A stretch of 64,000 nt of DNA from Rhizobium vallis (GCF_003985155.1 NZ_ML133688.1:248001-312000), one strand, 5' to 3'. Numbered from the stretch's first letter, positions 8,797-17,887 are shown. Program-made: numbers and translations. Notes: a model not told the origin generated them from the sequence alone.

Positions 8797-8875
8797 GATC
8801 GACGTTCCCCTTGTGAATTCGCGACGTCCTCGGCGACGTCCGATTTTCTTCATAGGAGCGATTGCTTTGCTCTTT

Positions 8876-8911
8876 GAAAAGCATCAAATTTCGTGCGCAA
8901 TGATGCCTTTT
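8876..8911. promoter_or_regulatory. Putative LysR operator, site A
   Basis: A 36-bp element begins GAAAAGCATCAA and ends GATGCCTTTT. GCATCA and TGATGC form a perfect inverted repeat with a 14-base spacer. It lies between the divergent importer operon and lysR, 80 bp from one start and 68 bp from the other. It matches site B at 10805-10840 in 30 of 36 positions with identical length. An extra half-site follows it (GATGCC-TTTTC-GGCATC, 8902-8918). Confidence 0.7.
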
Positions 8912-8978
8912 CGGCATCTCACCGAAAGCCTGTGCCTAATTTGCGCTGTGTGCTTTATTTTTGTGCAACGAGGTTGTG

Positions 8979-9929
8979 ATGCTGCACTCCAGAAAGCTTC
9001 TCTACATCAACGAGATCGCGCGCTCAGGCTCGATCCGCAAGGCGGCGGCGCGGCTGAATGTGGCGTCTTCGGCGATCAACCGACAAATCCTCGCATTGGA
9101 GGAAGAAATGGGCGCGCCGCTCTTCGAGCGGCTGCCGCGCGGTCTGCGCCTGACGGCAGCCGGCGAGCTCTGTATTGAACATATTCGCGACGTTTTGAAG
9201 AATTACGAGCGGCTGGAGGGGCGCATCCGCAGCCTGAAAATGCAGCAGGCGGGCAAGGTGCGTCTGGTGACCACGGTCGGTCTTGCGGCAGGTCCGCTTC
9301 CCGAAATCATCGCGCGCTTCCAGTCGGAGCATCCGCGGGTCTTCATGCAGTTGCGCAACGACGCTGGCACGATGACGGTCAATCCGGTGCTGTCGGGCGA
9401 GGTGGATATCGGCCTCGGCTTCAATATTCCGGCCACACCAGGCATCCGAACGCTCGGCACTTTCGACATTCCGATTGGGGTGGTTTTGCCGCCCGGTCAC
9501 CACCTGATCGGTTCAGGCCCGATCAATCTGGCGGATATCGTCCAGGAACGCCTGGTGCTGGCGCAGCAAGGCACAAGCCTGCGTGATGTGATCAATCTGG
9601 CGATGGCCCGCCTCGATGTGCATGTCGAACCCGTCCTGGAAACCAACGCGTCGGAGATGCTGAAAAAGCTCGTCAAATCGGGGGCAGGGGTAACCATGCT
9701 GAACCCGCTCGACGTCATCACCGAGTGCCGGCAGGGCGAATTGGTTTTCCGGCCGATCGCAGAGCCGCATGCTCGCCACCAGTCGATGAAGCTTTTCGCA
9801 CGCGCCCGCGCGCCGCTCGATTCCGCGACCAGCCTGTTCGTCGAATATCTCCTCGCCGAACTGGCTGGCTTGGTGGAGGAACTGCAGGCCAAAGGCCACA
9901 TTGCGATGGAGAAATCCGCCGCGATCTGA
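8979..9929 (+). CDS. LysR-family transcriptional regulator
   Basis: 316 residues. N-terminal winged helix (residues about 5-65) with GSIRKAAARLNVASSAINRQ as the helix-turn-helix and FERLPRGLRLTAAGE as the wing. The rest is the periplasmic-binding-like effector domain. ATG at 8979 is preferred, with AGG 7 bases upstream; an in-frame TTG at 8961 is the alternative. Divergent from the NMT1-type operon and convergent with the creatininase-family gene. It probably controls both through the shared operator, with the imported compound or a metabolite as inducer (inference). Confidence 0.9.
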   Translation: MLHSRKLLYINEIARSGSIRKAAARLNVASSAINRQILALEEEMGAPLFERLPRGLRLTAAGELCIEHIRDVLKNYERLEGRIRSLKMQQAGKVRLVTTVGLAAGPLPEIIARFQSEHPRVFMQLRNDAGTMTVNPVLSGEVDIGLGFNIPATPGIRTLGTFDIPIGVVLPPGHHLIGSGPINLADIVQERLVLAQQGTSLRDVINLAMARLDVHVEPVLETNASEMLKKLVKSGAGVTMLNPLDVITECRQGELVFRPIAEPHARHQSMKLFARARAPLDSATSLFVEYLLAELAGLVEELQAKGHIAMEKSAAI

Positions 9930-9950
9930 ACCGCGTCTCGGGCATGACCC

Positions 9951-10748
9951 TTACTTTGAATAGAGATTGGAGAGCGGGTAATACTTGAGGTCGTAGAGCA
10001 GTTCGATAAAGCCCTTGACCTGGTGGCGGCAGATTGCCTCGCCCTTTTCGGCTGTACCGCGCGACGCGTCGCCGACGACGCCGTTGGGATTGAGATCGTG
10101 GGCGATCCAGGCAAGCGAATGCGGCGGCAGCGGCTGGATGTATTTCGATTGATCGCGCATCCCTTCCGCCTTGGATGTGAAATTCTGTGCCCTATCCATC
10201 CGCACCAGATCAGGGCGGAAATAGAGCATGAGCGAGGTTTCCACCTCGCCGCCGTGAATGCCATATTTCAATTCGTGTTCGCTGATCATGCCTTCGGGGT
10301 GGCCGAAGCGGCCCCATTGCGTGGAAACCACAGCCATTTCGTGGCGGACGCGCAGCTCTCGTGCGACGATGCTCATAATGTCGACATTGCCGCCATGCGA
10401 ATTGACGATCACCATCTTGCGGATACCGGCTTCGGCAACCTTGGCGCCGATCGCGGTCCAGACCGGAATGAGCAGTTCCGCGCCAAGCGACAGCGTTCCC
10501 GGCCCGTAGATATGCTCGTTAGCTTTGCCGATCTCCTGGGTCGGCAGCACCAGAAAATCGAGATCGACAGGCTTCTGGCTCCGCAACTCGGCAAGCATGC
10601 CGTTGGCGATGGCGACATCTGTTGCAACAGGCAGATGGGGTCCATGCTGTTCAGTGGAGGCAATCGGAAGAATGGCGATCGTGGTCTCGGGAGAAAGTCC
10701 GGCGAAATCGTAGCTGTTTAGTTCGTTCCAGTAGAATGGCATTGCCAT
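9951..10748 (-). CDS. Creatininase-family amidohydrolase
   Basis: 265 residues. Creatininase/MftE/ArfB-type metal-dependent amidase. Visible ligands: STEQHGPHLP gives Glu33 and His35, followed by Asp44, matching the spacing of Glu34, His36 and Asp45 in creatininase; later NSHGGN and HGGEVETS supply the remaining His and Glu. The family hydrolyses cyclic amides, formamides or C-terminal peptide bonds. The start at 10748 (MAMPF) is chosen over a longer frame that would run through the operator. The operator copy at 10805-10840 ties it to the LysR regulon, suggesting it opens or deformylates an intermediate of that pathway. Creatinine itself is not implied. Confidence 0.85.
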   Translation of the reverse strand: MAMPFYWNELNSYDFAGLSPETTIAILPIASTEQHGPHLPVATDVAIANGMLAELRSQKPVDLDFLVLPTQEIGKANEHIYGPGTLSLGAELLIPVWTAIGAKVAEAGIRKMVIVNSHGGNVDIMSIVARELRVRHEMAVVSTQWGRFGHPEGMISEHELKYGIHGGEVETSLMLYFRPDLVRMDRAQNFTSKAEGMRDQSKYIQPLPPHSLAWIAHDLNPNGVVGDASRGTAEKGEAICRHQVKGFIELLYDLKYYPLSNLYSK

Positions 10749-10804
10749 CGCCGTGCGCCTCTCATTGCCGTTTGAGACAGTGAGTAGGGAATATCGCAAC
10801 ATGC

Positions 10805-10840
10805 GAAAAGCATCAATTTGCGCCCGCACCGATGCCTTTT
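10805..10840. promoter_or_regulatory. Putative LysR operator, site B
   Basis: Same 36-bp layout as site A: GAAAAGCATCAA, 14 bases, GATGCCTTTT. It lies 57 bp upstream of the creatininase-family start. Conservation of both ends and exact spacing while the middle varies is what a dimeric or tetrameric LysR site would show. Confidence 0.7.
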
Positions 10841-10993
10841 TGCGGGTGATTGGGACATGCCCCCATCAAAAGCGCCTCTCTTCCACAGTTAGATGCCTGA
10901 TAGCGGTGGGTCCGTTCATCGAAGCCATTGCGCCTGCGTGGTTGCAATGGTTTTGTAGTGCCTTCGCAATTCAACGTTTTCCGGTGATTTTCA

Positions 10994-11473
10994 ATGTTCG
11001 ATATTCTGTGGCGCGGCCTGGTGATCGGCGCCGGCGCAACCATTCTCATGGACCTTTGGGCGATCGTGCTCGCAAAGGTCTTCGGTCAGCCGCCGGCCAA
11101 TTGGGCGCCGGTGGGCCGCTGGTTCTGGCATCTTCGCCGTGGCAAGGTCTTTCACGACAGCATCGCCGATGCCGAGCCTTACGCCAATGAACTGACACTC
11201 GGCTGGATCAGCCATTACGCCGTCGGCATTCTCTATGGGGTGATCTTCGCGATCATCATGGGGGAAGGATGGCTGTCCGCACCGACATTTCTTCCCGCCT
11301 GGATATTCGGCATCGTCACCGTCGGCGCGGGATGGTTCCTGCTGCAGCCGGGCCTCGGCATCGGGTGGGCGGCCTCCAAACATCCGACGCCGAACAAGGT
11401 GCGGTGTCTCAACCTCATCGCTCATACCGTGTTTGCGCTGGGGCTCTACGGCACCGCCCTGATCATCCGCTAA
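10994..11473 (+). CDS. DUF2938 integral membrane protein
   Basis: 159 residues with four likely membrane segments (near 5-25, 72-92, 97-118 and 138-158). It fits the DUF2938 family of unknown function, with the conserved N-terminal GAGATILMDLWA, the PVGRWFWH segment and the central ISHYAVGILYG. No clear ribosome site precedes the ATG at 10994. It stands alone between two unrelated loci and ends just before a strong bidirectional hairpin. No function is assigned. Confidence 0.8.
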   Translation: MFDILWRGLVIGAGATILMDLWAIVLAKVFGQPPANWAPVGRWFWHLRRGKVFHDSIADAEPYANELTLGWISHYAVGILYGVIFAIIMGEGWLSAPTFLPAWIFGIVTVGAGWFLLQPGLGIGWAASKHPTPNKVRCLNLIAHTVFALGLYGTALIIR

Positions 11474-11494
11474 TCTTCGGTCAATCTATTCAAT

Positions 11495-11518
11495 CCCGGG
11501 CCGGTTTCCCGGCCCGGG
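11495..11518. terminator. Bidirectional GC-rich hairpin terminator
   Basis: CCCGGGCCGG and CCGGCCCGGG form a 10-bp stem around a TTTC loop, placed between the convergent DUF2938 and ThuA-like genes. The T-tract is short on both sides. Confidence 0.7.
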
Positions 11519-11528
11519 TTCATTCGTC

Positions 11529-12170
11529 TCACCGCGCGGCCCAATTCGCGCCGCGGCGGAAGATGGTCTTCATCTGGGGAACGTCGAACTCCTTGGCCTG
11601 GTGGCCGAGCGAGGAATAGAAAACGCGGCCCTTGCCGTATTTCCGTTTCCAGACGACTGGCATGACGACGCCGTCGATCCAGTAGGCGTGATCGCCGGTG
11701 AATTTCGTCGTCGCCAGAACCTCGTTCGAGGGATCGACATGCATATAATATTGCTCTGACGTATAGGGGAAATCGGCGATACCCTCCACGAGAGGGTCAT
11801 CGGGCCGGGTGATGTTGACGGTATAGTCGATGATGTTGCCGGGGTGCGCCACCCATTGGCCGCCGATGATGAACTGGTAGTCGACGGAGTCGCGGAAGGC
11901 GTCGCCCGCGCCGCCATGATAGCCGGCGATGCCGACGCCGCTTTCGATTGCCGTGGCGAGGTTCTTGACCTCCTCCTTTTCGATCTTCGACATGGTCATG
12001 ATCGGCACGACGAGGCTGAGATCATGAACGGAAGGGTCGGCAAGCGCCTCGGTGCCGTGTTCGAGATAGACCTTGAAGCCATCTTCCTCGAGCATGGTCT
12101 TGATGATTTCGGCGCATTCCTGCGGCTCGTGGCCGCTCCAGCCGCCCCAGACGATCAGTGCTTCACGCAT
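11529..12170 (-). CDS. ThuA-like protein
   Basis: 213 residues. Glutamine-amidotransferase-like fold of the ThuA family, which in Sinorhizobium works with the dehydrogenase ThuB on trehalose-type disaccharides via 3-keto sugars. N-terminal ALIVWGGWSGHEPQE and central GIAGYHGGAGDAFRD are typical. Preceded by AGGAGGA six bases from the ATG. It lies 18 bp downstream of a Gfo/Idh/MocA dehydrogenase, mirroring ThuA/ThuB pairing. The regulator and importer beside it differ from the classic thu operon, so the sugar is open. Confidence 0.85.
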   Translation of the reverse strand: MREALIVWGGWSGHEPQECAEIIKTMLEEDGFKVYLEHGTEALADPSVHDLSLVVPIMTMSKIEKEEVKNLATAIESGVGIAGYHGGAGDAFRDSVDYQFIIGGQWVAHPGNIIDYTVNITRPDDPLVEGIADFPYTSEQYYMHVDPSNEVLATTKFTGDHAYWIDGVVMPVVWKRKYGKGRVFYSSLGHQAKEFDVPQMKTIFRRGANWAAR

Positions 12171-12188
12171 AGTTTTTCCTCCTGAAAC

Positions 12189-13289
12189 TTATTTCGCTAA
12201 CCGTCCGTCGACGATGGAATCGGACAAGGGGGCAGGGCGCTCCGTTGCAGTGGTGATCGTGACAGTGCGGCCGCTGGTAGCCGCGGTGTGGAACGCTTCC
12301 ATGACTTCGAGCACATGCAGCGCGAGATCGCCATTGGCGCGATGCGGCCGGTTGGAGCGGATCGCATGCGCCATGTCGGCGACGCCGAGCGAGCGATAAT
12401 TGCCGTTGGCATAGGGTGCCGTCACCGGTTGGTCTTCGAACGAACCGCCCTTCTTCAGATATTCCACCGGGCCGGCGAACTTGTTCGGATCGGGCACAAT
12501 AAGCGTGCCCTCGGTTCCGTAGACTTCAAGCGGCACATGCCTGTGTCCGGCGACATCGAAGCTCATGGCGATCTGGACGACGGCGCCGTTGGCAAAGGCC
12601 ATCATGCCGGCGACATGGGTCGGCACATGCACGGGAATGCGCTCGCCGTTGCGCGGCTCGCTTGATATCAGCCGTTCCGATCGCGGCGTCGTCGCAAAGC
12701 CGGCAACTTGCGAAACCGGTCCGAGAAGATTGACGAGGTCGGTGATGTAATAGGGGCCCATATCGAGCATCGGCCCGCCGCCGACTTCGTAATAGAAGGC
12801 CGGGTTCGGATGCCAGCGCTCATGGCCCGGGCACATGAAGGTCGCCGAACCGCCGACCGGCTGGCCGATGACGCCCTGATCGATCAGGGCGCGGGCCGTC
12901 TGGTGGCCGCCGCCGAGGAACGTGTCGGGGGCCGCGCCGATGCGAAAATTCCTGGCCTTCGCGGCCTCCGCCAATTTCTTCCCTTCTGCGAAATTAATCC
13001 CGAGCGGCTTTTCCGAATAGGTGTGCTTGCCGGCATCGAGCGCCAGCATCGCCACGGCAACATGGGCCTTGGGGATCGTCAGATTGACGATAATCTCGAC
13101 CTTGGGGTCGGCGAAAAGTTCTTCGACGGATTTGACCGGAACGTTGAATTCAGCGGCCTTTGCCTCTGCCAGCTCCCGATTGAGATCGGCGACGCCACGA
13201 ATGTCGAGAATGGGAAAGGATGCCATCGCCGTGAGATAGGCGCCCGAAATATTGCCGCATCCGATGATGCCGATACCGACTTTGTCCAT
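12189..13289 (-). CDS. Gfo/Idh/MocA-family oxidoreductase
   Basis: 366 residues. NAD(P)-dependent sugar dehydrogenase family. The Rossmann motif GIGIIGCGNISGAY is near residue 5, the conserved SEKPLG supplies the catalytic-domain lysine, and GGPMLDMGPYYITD is the second family motif. The ATG at 13289 is preferred because GGAGGA sits just upstream; the earlier in-frame ATG overlaps that site. Likely oxidises the imported sugar at C3 or a neighbouring carbon together with the ThuA-like partner. It follows the ROK regulator gene in the same direction. Confidence 0.88.
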   Translation of the reverse strand: MDKVGIGIIGCGNISGAYLTAMASFPILDIRGVADLNRELAEAKAAEFNVPVKSVEELFADPKVEIIVNLTIPKAHVAVAMLALDAGKHTYSEKPLGINFAEGKKLAEAAKARNFRIGAAPDTFLGGGHQTARALIDQGVIGQPVGGSATFMCPGHERWHPNPAFYYEVGGGPMLDMGPYYITDLVNLLGPVSQVAGFATTPRSERLISSEPRNGERIPVHVPTHVAGMMAFANGAVVQIAMSFDVAGHRHVPLEVYGTEGTLIVPDPNKFAGPVEYLKKGGSFEDQPVTAPYANGNYRSLGVADMAHAIRSNRPHRANGDLALHVLEVMEAFHTAATSGRTVTITTATERPAPLSDSIVDGRLAK

Positions 13290-13322
13290 GAAATCCTCCA
13301 TTAAATCTTGATTGTGCGCCCG

Positions 13323-14522
13323 TCAGAGCGCCGGCCCTGTCGTGCTCCAGGGCGATTCGTACAGTTCGTAGAGCGCTACTGCCGCGGCACCCTGAGCCCA
13401 GAAATCATCGCTCGAATCGTCGAAGACGAGTTCACTCACCCCGCGCAGCGACGGCGGAATGGCTAGCGCATAGGCGTCGCGCAGGCTGTTGAGAAAGGGT
13501 TCGCCGAGCGCCAGGCTGGAGCCGACCAGAATGACCCGCGGCGGCGCAAAGAGGGTGACGATATTGGCGATGGTCAATCCGACAGCTTCGCCGGCGCGGA
13601 TGGCCGCACTGATCAGCCGGTCGTCATCGGCCTTGATCAGCGCTTGCGCATGGTTCATGCCGCGCCCGAGGCGGATCGCTTCGGCAAAGCGCCCGTCCGC
13701 TTGCTGTTCGCCGAGGATCGCGCTTTCGCCGGCCTGGCTGAAGAGCCGGACGATGCCATTCGGTCCCGTTCCGAGTACGAGGTCGCCGAGATTGTGGCTG
13801 AGGCCGCCGGCGCCGCGGAACAGGCTGTTGCCGTGCAGGACCCCGAGCCCCAGCGTCTGTTCCAGCGAAATCAGCACCATATCCTCGAGATCGCGGGCCT
13901 TTCCGAACCAGTGATGGCCAAGCGTGATGGCGTGGGCGTCACTTTCGACGATGGTCGGCGTCGAAAGCCGCGTCGACATCTCGGCGGCGAAATCGACATT
14001 GGTGTCGCGAAAGATTGGACTGCTTCTTATGTAGCCGGTGCGGTGCTCGATGACGCCAGGAAAACCGAGGCAGACGCTGTCGACATCCTCCAGCGACAGC
14101 CCGGCATCGAGGACGCAGCGCCTGACCCCGTCCTCGACCAGATCGGCGATGACGCCGATCGGCTGCCGGTCGATGCGGATCGGCAGGGCGAGCTTCGACA
14201 GCACGTCGCCGCGGAAATTCGTGACGACGAAGACCATCCTGTTGGCGGCGATCTTGCCGCCGACGACGCGGGCGGCATCGGGATTGAGTTCCAGCGCCAC
14301 GCGCGGTCTCCCGCGAACCGCCTCGTTACGGATATCGCCTTCGTGACGCGGTAGGATCAGCCCATCGTCGAGTAGCGAGGCGGTGATGGCGGAAACGGTG
14401 GTGGTGGAAAGTTCGGTACGCTCGCTGATCTCGATCCGTGAAATCGGACCATGACGCCTGACGGTATCGAGCACGTTCAGGCGATTGATCGCGCGCATCA
14501 ATTCTGGATCTGCTGTCTTCAT
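13323..14522 (-). CDS. ROK-family transcriptional repressor
   Basis: 399 residues. N-terminal winged helix (about residues 8-70, HGPISRIEISERTELSTTTV) fused to a ROK sugar-kinase-like domain of the NagC/Mlc/XylR class. The phosphate-binding and sugar pocket region reads LGVLHGNSLFRGAGGLSHNLGD. The usual zinc-site CxCGxxGC segment is not present, so it is a zinc-site-lacking member. Divergent from the CUT1 importer and likely its repressor; an AT-rich inverted repeat lies 39 bp upstream of its start. Confidence 0.88.
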   Translation of the reverse strand: MKTADPELMRAINRLNVLDTVRRHGPISRIEISERTELSTTTVSAITASLLDDGLILPRHEGDIRNEAVRGRPRVALELNPDAARVVGGKIAANRMVFVVTNFRGDVLSKLALPIRIDRQPIGVIADLVEDGVRRCVLDAGLSLEDVDSVCLGFPGVIEHRTGYIRSSPIFRDTNVDFAAEMSTRLSTPTIVESDAHAITLGHHWFGKARDLEDMVLISLEQTLGLGVLHGNSLFRGAGGLSHNLGDLVLGTGPNGIVRLFSQAGESAILGEQQADGRFAEAIRLGRGMNHAQALIKADDDRLISAAIRAGEAVGLTIANIVTLFAPPRVILVGSSLALGEPFLNSLRDAYALAIPPSLRGVSELVFDDSSDDFWAQGAAAVALYELYESPWSTTGPAL

Positions 14523-14561
14523 GAAAATTAGCCGGCGGTCGTTTCGTTAGGCGGAAGCCAA

Positions 14562-14584
14562 TATTTTTAACGGGTTACGAAATA
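14562..14584. promoter_or_regulatory. Putative ROK-repressor operator
   Basis: TATTT and AAATA bracket a 13-base centre, giving an Mlc/NagC-like layout in the divergent space between the ROK gene and the sugar importer. Support is positional plus the AT-rich inverted repeat. Confidence 0.45.
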
Positions 14585-14643
14585 AATAGCAGGTAATTCC
14601 GGCACCCTGTCAAGCGCATTTGATAAAAATAGAGGCAGTTGGG

Positions 14644-14673
14644 TTGACATCGGACGCAAGCTCCGTTGAATTA
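14644..14673 (+). promoter_or_regulatory. Candidate promoter of the CUT1 importer operon
   Basis: A consensus TTGACA at 14644-14649 is followed 17-18 bases later by a weak -10-like GAATTA. It lies 50-80 bp upstream of the binding-protein ATG. Confidence 0.45.
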
Positions 14674-14722
14674 ATCCGCATTGGGGAAAAATTGTGAGGA
14701 TAGGTCCCCTGGGAGGAAAATC

Positions 14723-16027
14723 ATGAATTTCAGTTTGAAGAGCACCCGTTTCGGCGGCAGGCGAATCGCATCCATGGCCGCGGCAGCCGGCATGCTGCTG
14801 GCCGGAGCAGGGGCCGCCTCGGCGACGACGGTGGTCAAGTGGCTGCATCTCGAGACCGATCCGAAAAACGTCAAGGCCTGGGAAGAGATTGTTAAGAAAT
14901 ACGAAGCCCAGCATCCCGATGTCGACATCCAGATGCAGTTTCTCGAAAACGAGGCGTTCAAGGCTAAGCTTCCGACATTGCTGCAGTCCGACGACGTGCC
15001 GGATTTCTTTTTCAGCTGGGGCGGCGGCGTCCTGAAGCAGCAGTCGGAGACCGGCGCGCTGCAGGATGTGACGGCAGCTCTCGATGGCGATGGCGGCAAG
15101 TTGCGCAAGGCCTATACCCCGGCTTCGGTCGATGGCCTGACCTTCAACGGCAAGACCTGGGCGATCCCCTACAAGGTGGGCTTGGTTAGCTTCTTCTACA
15201 ACAAGGCGCTGTTTGCAAGGGCCGGCGTCAAGGCCGAGGATATCAAGACCTGGACTGATTTTCTCGAAGCGGTGAAGAAGATCAAGGCGGCCGGCATCGT
15301 GCCGATTGCCGGCGGCGGTGGCGAAAAATGGCCGATCCACTTCTACTGGAGTTATCTCGTCATGCGTGAAGGCGGCCAGAAGGTCTTCGACGCGGCCAAG
15401 AACGGCGAAGGCGAAGGGTTCCTCGATCCCGCCGTCATCAAGGCGGGTGACGATCTCGCCGAACTCGGCAAGCTGGAGCCTTTCCAGCCCGGCTATCTCG
15501 GCGCGACATGGCCGCAGACGCTCGGCGTCTTCGGTGACGGCAAGGCGGCAATGATCCTCGGCTTTGAAGCGACCGAAGCCAACCAGCGCAAGAATGCCGG
15601 CGACGGCAAGGGCCTGGCATCCGACAATATTGGCCGTTTCGTTTTCCCGACGGTTGAGGGCGGCGCCGGCAAGCCGACCGATACGCTGGGTGGCCTGAAC
15701 GGCTGGGCCCTCACCAAGAAGGCCTCCAAGGAAGCGATCGATTTCCTCGCTTTCCTGACGAACGCGGACAACGAGCGGGCGATGGCCAAGGCCGGCATGC
15801 TTCTGCCCGTTGCAGTCGGCGCCGATGACGGCGTCGTCAACCCGTTGCTCGCCGAATCGGCAAAACAGCTCGCGGGCTCTACCTGGCATCAGAACTTTTT
15901 CGACCAGGATCTTGGTGCTGCCGTCGGCCGCGTCGTCAACGACGTGTCGGTGGAAATCGTCTCCGGTCAGATGAATTCCAAGGATGGCGCCAAGATGATC
16001 CAGGACGCTTTCGAGCTGGAACAATAA
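14723..16027 (+). CDS. CUT1 sugar ABC importer, substrate-binding protein
   Basis: 434 residues. Family-1 extracellular solute-binding protein. The N-terminal signal peptide has an RR-containing basic stretch and a hydrophobic core at about residues 18-33, with probable cleavage near ASA at 34-35. The mature start TTVVKWLHLETDP and the later PDFFFSWGGGVL are typical of sugar binders. The start at 14723 follows GGGAGGAAAA. First gene of the four-gene importer operon controlled by the divergent ROK repressor. A strong hairpin directly follows the gene. Confidence 0.9.
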   Translation: MNFSLKSTRFGGRRIASMAAAAGMLLAGAGAASATTVVKWLHLETDPKNVKAWEEIVKKYEAQHPDVDIQMQFLENEAFKAKLPTLLQSDDVPDFFFSWGGGVLKQQSETGALQDVTAALDGDGGKLRKAYTPASVDGLTFNGKTWAIPYKVGLVSFFYNKALFARAGVKAEDIKTWTDFLEAVKKIKAAGIVPIAGGGGEKWPIHFYWSYLVMREGGQKVFDAAKNGEGEGFLDPAVIKAGDDLAELGKLEPFQPGYLGATWPQTLGVFGDGKAAMILGFEATEANQRKNAGDGKGLASDNIGRFVFPTVEGGAGKPTDTLGGLNGWALTKKASKEAIDFLAFLTNADNERAMAKAGMLLPVAVGADDGVVNPLLAESAKQLAGSTWHQNFFDQDLGAAVGRVVNDVSVEIVSGQMNSKDGAKMIQDAFELEQ

Positions 16028-16047
16028 CCAGCGCCTGCAGACCCTTC

Positions 16048-16077
16048 CTGGCGCTCCGACCCAAAACGGAGCGCCAG
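16048..16077 (+). other. Hairpin after binding-protein gene (11-bp stem)
   Basis: CTGGCGCTCCG pairs perfectly with CGGAGCGCCAG across an 8-base loop, 20 bases after the binding-protein stop. No U-tract follows. It probably protects the upstream mRNA end or reduces read-through to the permease genes. Confidence 0.7.
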
Positions 16078-16107
16078 CGTCGCTGCCGACATGCGAAAGC
16101 AGGAACA

Positions 16108-17046
16108 ATGGCCAATATCTCAGTCCCATCGATCACGACGGCCGCACGGCCGGCAAGGAAAGCCGCAAACAGCCGGAGCTCGGTCGCGCATGACCGGCTG
16201 ACGGTGCTGTTGCTCTTTCTGCCGCCGGCGCTGCTGCTTTTCACGCTCTTCGTCATCATGCCGATGGGGGAGGCCGCCTGGTACAGCCTTTACAAATGGA
16301 ACGGTTACGGCACGCCGACCGAATTCATCGCACTGCGCAACTTCCAGGTTCTGTTCCGTAACGCGGCTTTCACCCAGGCGCTTGTTAATAACGGCCTGAT
16401 CATCGTCATCTCGATCTGCATCCAGGTACCGCTCGCCATCTGGCTGGCGACCATGCTGGCGCACCGCATTCCGGGTGTCGTCGGCTTCCGCCTGATCTTC
16501 TTCCTGCCCTATGTGCTGGCGGACGTTGCCGCAGGCCTCATCTGGCGCTTCGTCTACGATGGCGACTATGGCCTGTTTGCCGCCGTTTCCAACTTCTTCG
16601 GTTTCGCCAATCCTTATGTGCTCGCCGACAAGGACTTGGCGATCTATGCCATCCTCGGGGTGATCGTCTGGAAATATTTCGGTTTTCACATGATGCTATT
16701 CATCGCCGGGCTGCAATCCGTCGACAAAAGCGTGCTGGAGGCGGCCGAAATCGACGGCGCCACCGGCTGGCAGAAATTCCGTTACGTCACGCTGCCGCTG
16801 CTCGGCTCGACCTTGCGTCTTTCCATCTTCTTTGCGGTCGTCGGCTCGCTGCAGCTCTTCGACATGATCATGCCGCTGACCGGCGGCGGGCCGTCCAACT
16901 CCACCCAGACGATGGTCACCTTCCTCTATACCTACGGCGTCATGCGCATGCAGGTCGGCCTCGGCAGCGCCGTCGGCGTGGTGCTCTTCATCATCTGCGT
17001 GACGCTCGCTTTCGGTTACAAAAGGATATTCATGCGCCATGACTGA
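16108..17046 (+). CDS. CUT1 sugar ABC importer, permease 1
   Basis: 312 residues with about six membrane segments. MalF/UgpA-type permease. The EAA motif region is EAAEIDGATGWQKFRYVTLP at about residues 212-231. The N-terminal 30 residues are basic and cytoplasmic. The ORF overlaps the second permease by eight bases. Works with the permease at 17039 and the ATPase at 17911. Confidence 0.92.
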   Translation: MANISVPSITTAARPARKAANSRSSVAHDRLTVLLLFLPPALLLFTLFVIMPMGEAAWYSLYKWNGYGTPTEFIALRNFQVLFRNAAFTQALVNNGLIIVISICIQVPLAIWLATMLAHRIPGVVGFRLIFFLPYVLADVAAGLIWRFVYDGDYGLFAAVSNFFGFANPYVLADKDLAIYAILGVIVWKYFGFHMMLFIAGLQSVDKSVLEAAEIDGATGWQKFRYVTLPLLGSTLRLSIFFAVVGSLQLFDMIMPLTGGGPSNSTQTMVTFLYTYGVMRMQVGLGSAVGVVLFIICVTLAFGYKRIFMRHD

Positions 17047-17887
17047 TATGAGCTCTTCTATCCGCATGAGCACATCGACACGCATCTATCTCTACGTGTC
17101 GCTGAGCCTGATTGCCGCGATCGTGCTCGTGCCGCTGCTGACGACGGCGCTTGGCGGCTTCAAGACGCTGGGCGATCTGCGCACCAATCCCTTCGGCCTG
17201 CCGACGGAATGGCAATGGGCGAACTATACCGACATTCTTTTCGGTGAGCGCTACTGGCTGCAGATCGGCAATTCGCTTGTGATCGCCGCACTCACCGTCC
17301 TCCTGACGCTGATCGTGTCGTCCATGGCGGCTTTCGCCTTTGCCCATGTCCGGTTTTTCGGCTCGTCGTTCCTGCTCAATTATTTCCTGCTGGGCCTGAT
17401 GTTTCCGGCGGCGACTGCGATCCTGCCGCTTTTCATCCGCATCCGCGATCTCGGCCTGCTCGATACCTATTGGGGCGTGGTGCTGCCGCAGGTCGCCTTC
17501 GGGCTCGGCATGAGCATCCTCTTATTCAGGAACTATTTTCGCAACCTCCCGGAAGAATTGTTCCAGGCGGCCTTCGTCGATGGCTGCGGTTATCTCAGAT
17601 TCTTCTGGCATGTGTCGCTGCCGCTTTCCCGGCCGATCGTCGCCACTGTCAGCATCATCTCCTTCGTCGGCAGTTGGAACAGCTATATCCTGCCGCTGAT
17701 CATGCTGAACTCGGAATCCAAATATCCCTGGCCGCTCGGCATCATGGTCTATCGCGGCGAGTACGGCACGGAATGGCAGCTGGTACTGGCCTTCATAACC
17801 CTCACCATCCTTCCCACCATCATCGTCTTTTTCGTCGCCCAGAGACACATCATCGCCGGCTTGACCGCCGGCGCCGTGAAGTCCTGA
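17039..17887 (+). CDS. CUT1 sugar ABC importer, permease 2
   Basis: 282 residues, MalG/UgpE-type permease with six membrane segments. The EAA-loop equivalent is [21 protein letters not shown]. The eight-base overlap with permease 1 suggests coupled translation. A second in-frame ATG, three codons on, is an alternative start. Confidence 0.92.
   Translation: MTDMSSSIRMSTSTRIYLYVSLSLIAAIVLVPLLTTALGGFKTLGDLRTNPFGLPTEWQWANYTDILFGERYWLQIGNSLVIAALTVLLTLIVSSMAAFAFAHVRFFGSSFLLNYFLLGLMFPAATAILPLFIRIRDLGLLDTYWGVVLPQVAFGLGMSILLFRNYFRNLPEELFQAAFVDGCGYLRFFWHVSLPLSRPIVATVSIISFVGSWNSYILPLIMLNSESKYPWPLGIMVYRGEYGTEWQLVLAFITLTILPTIIVFFVAQRHIIAGLTAGAVKS

Noticed and set aside
14567..16129. 520-residue antisense open frame over the CUT1 binding-protein gene
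   Set aside because: The plus-strand gene has signal peptide, ribosome site and family motifs; the antisense frame has none and is a by-product of high GC in codon position three.
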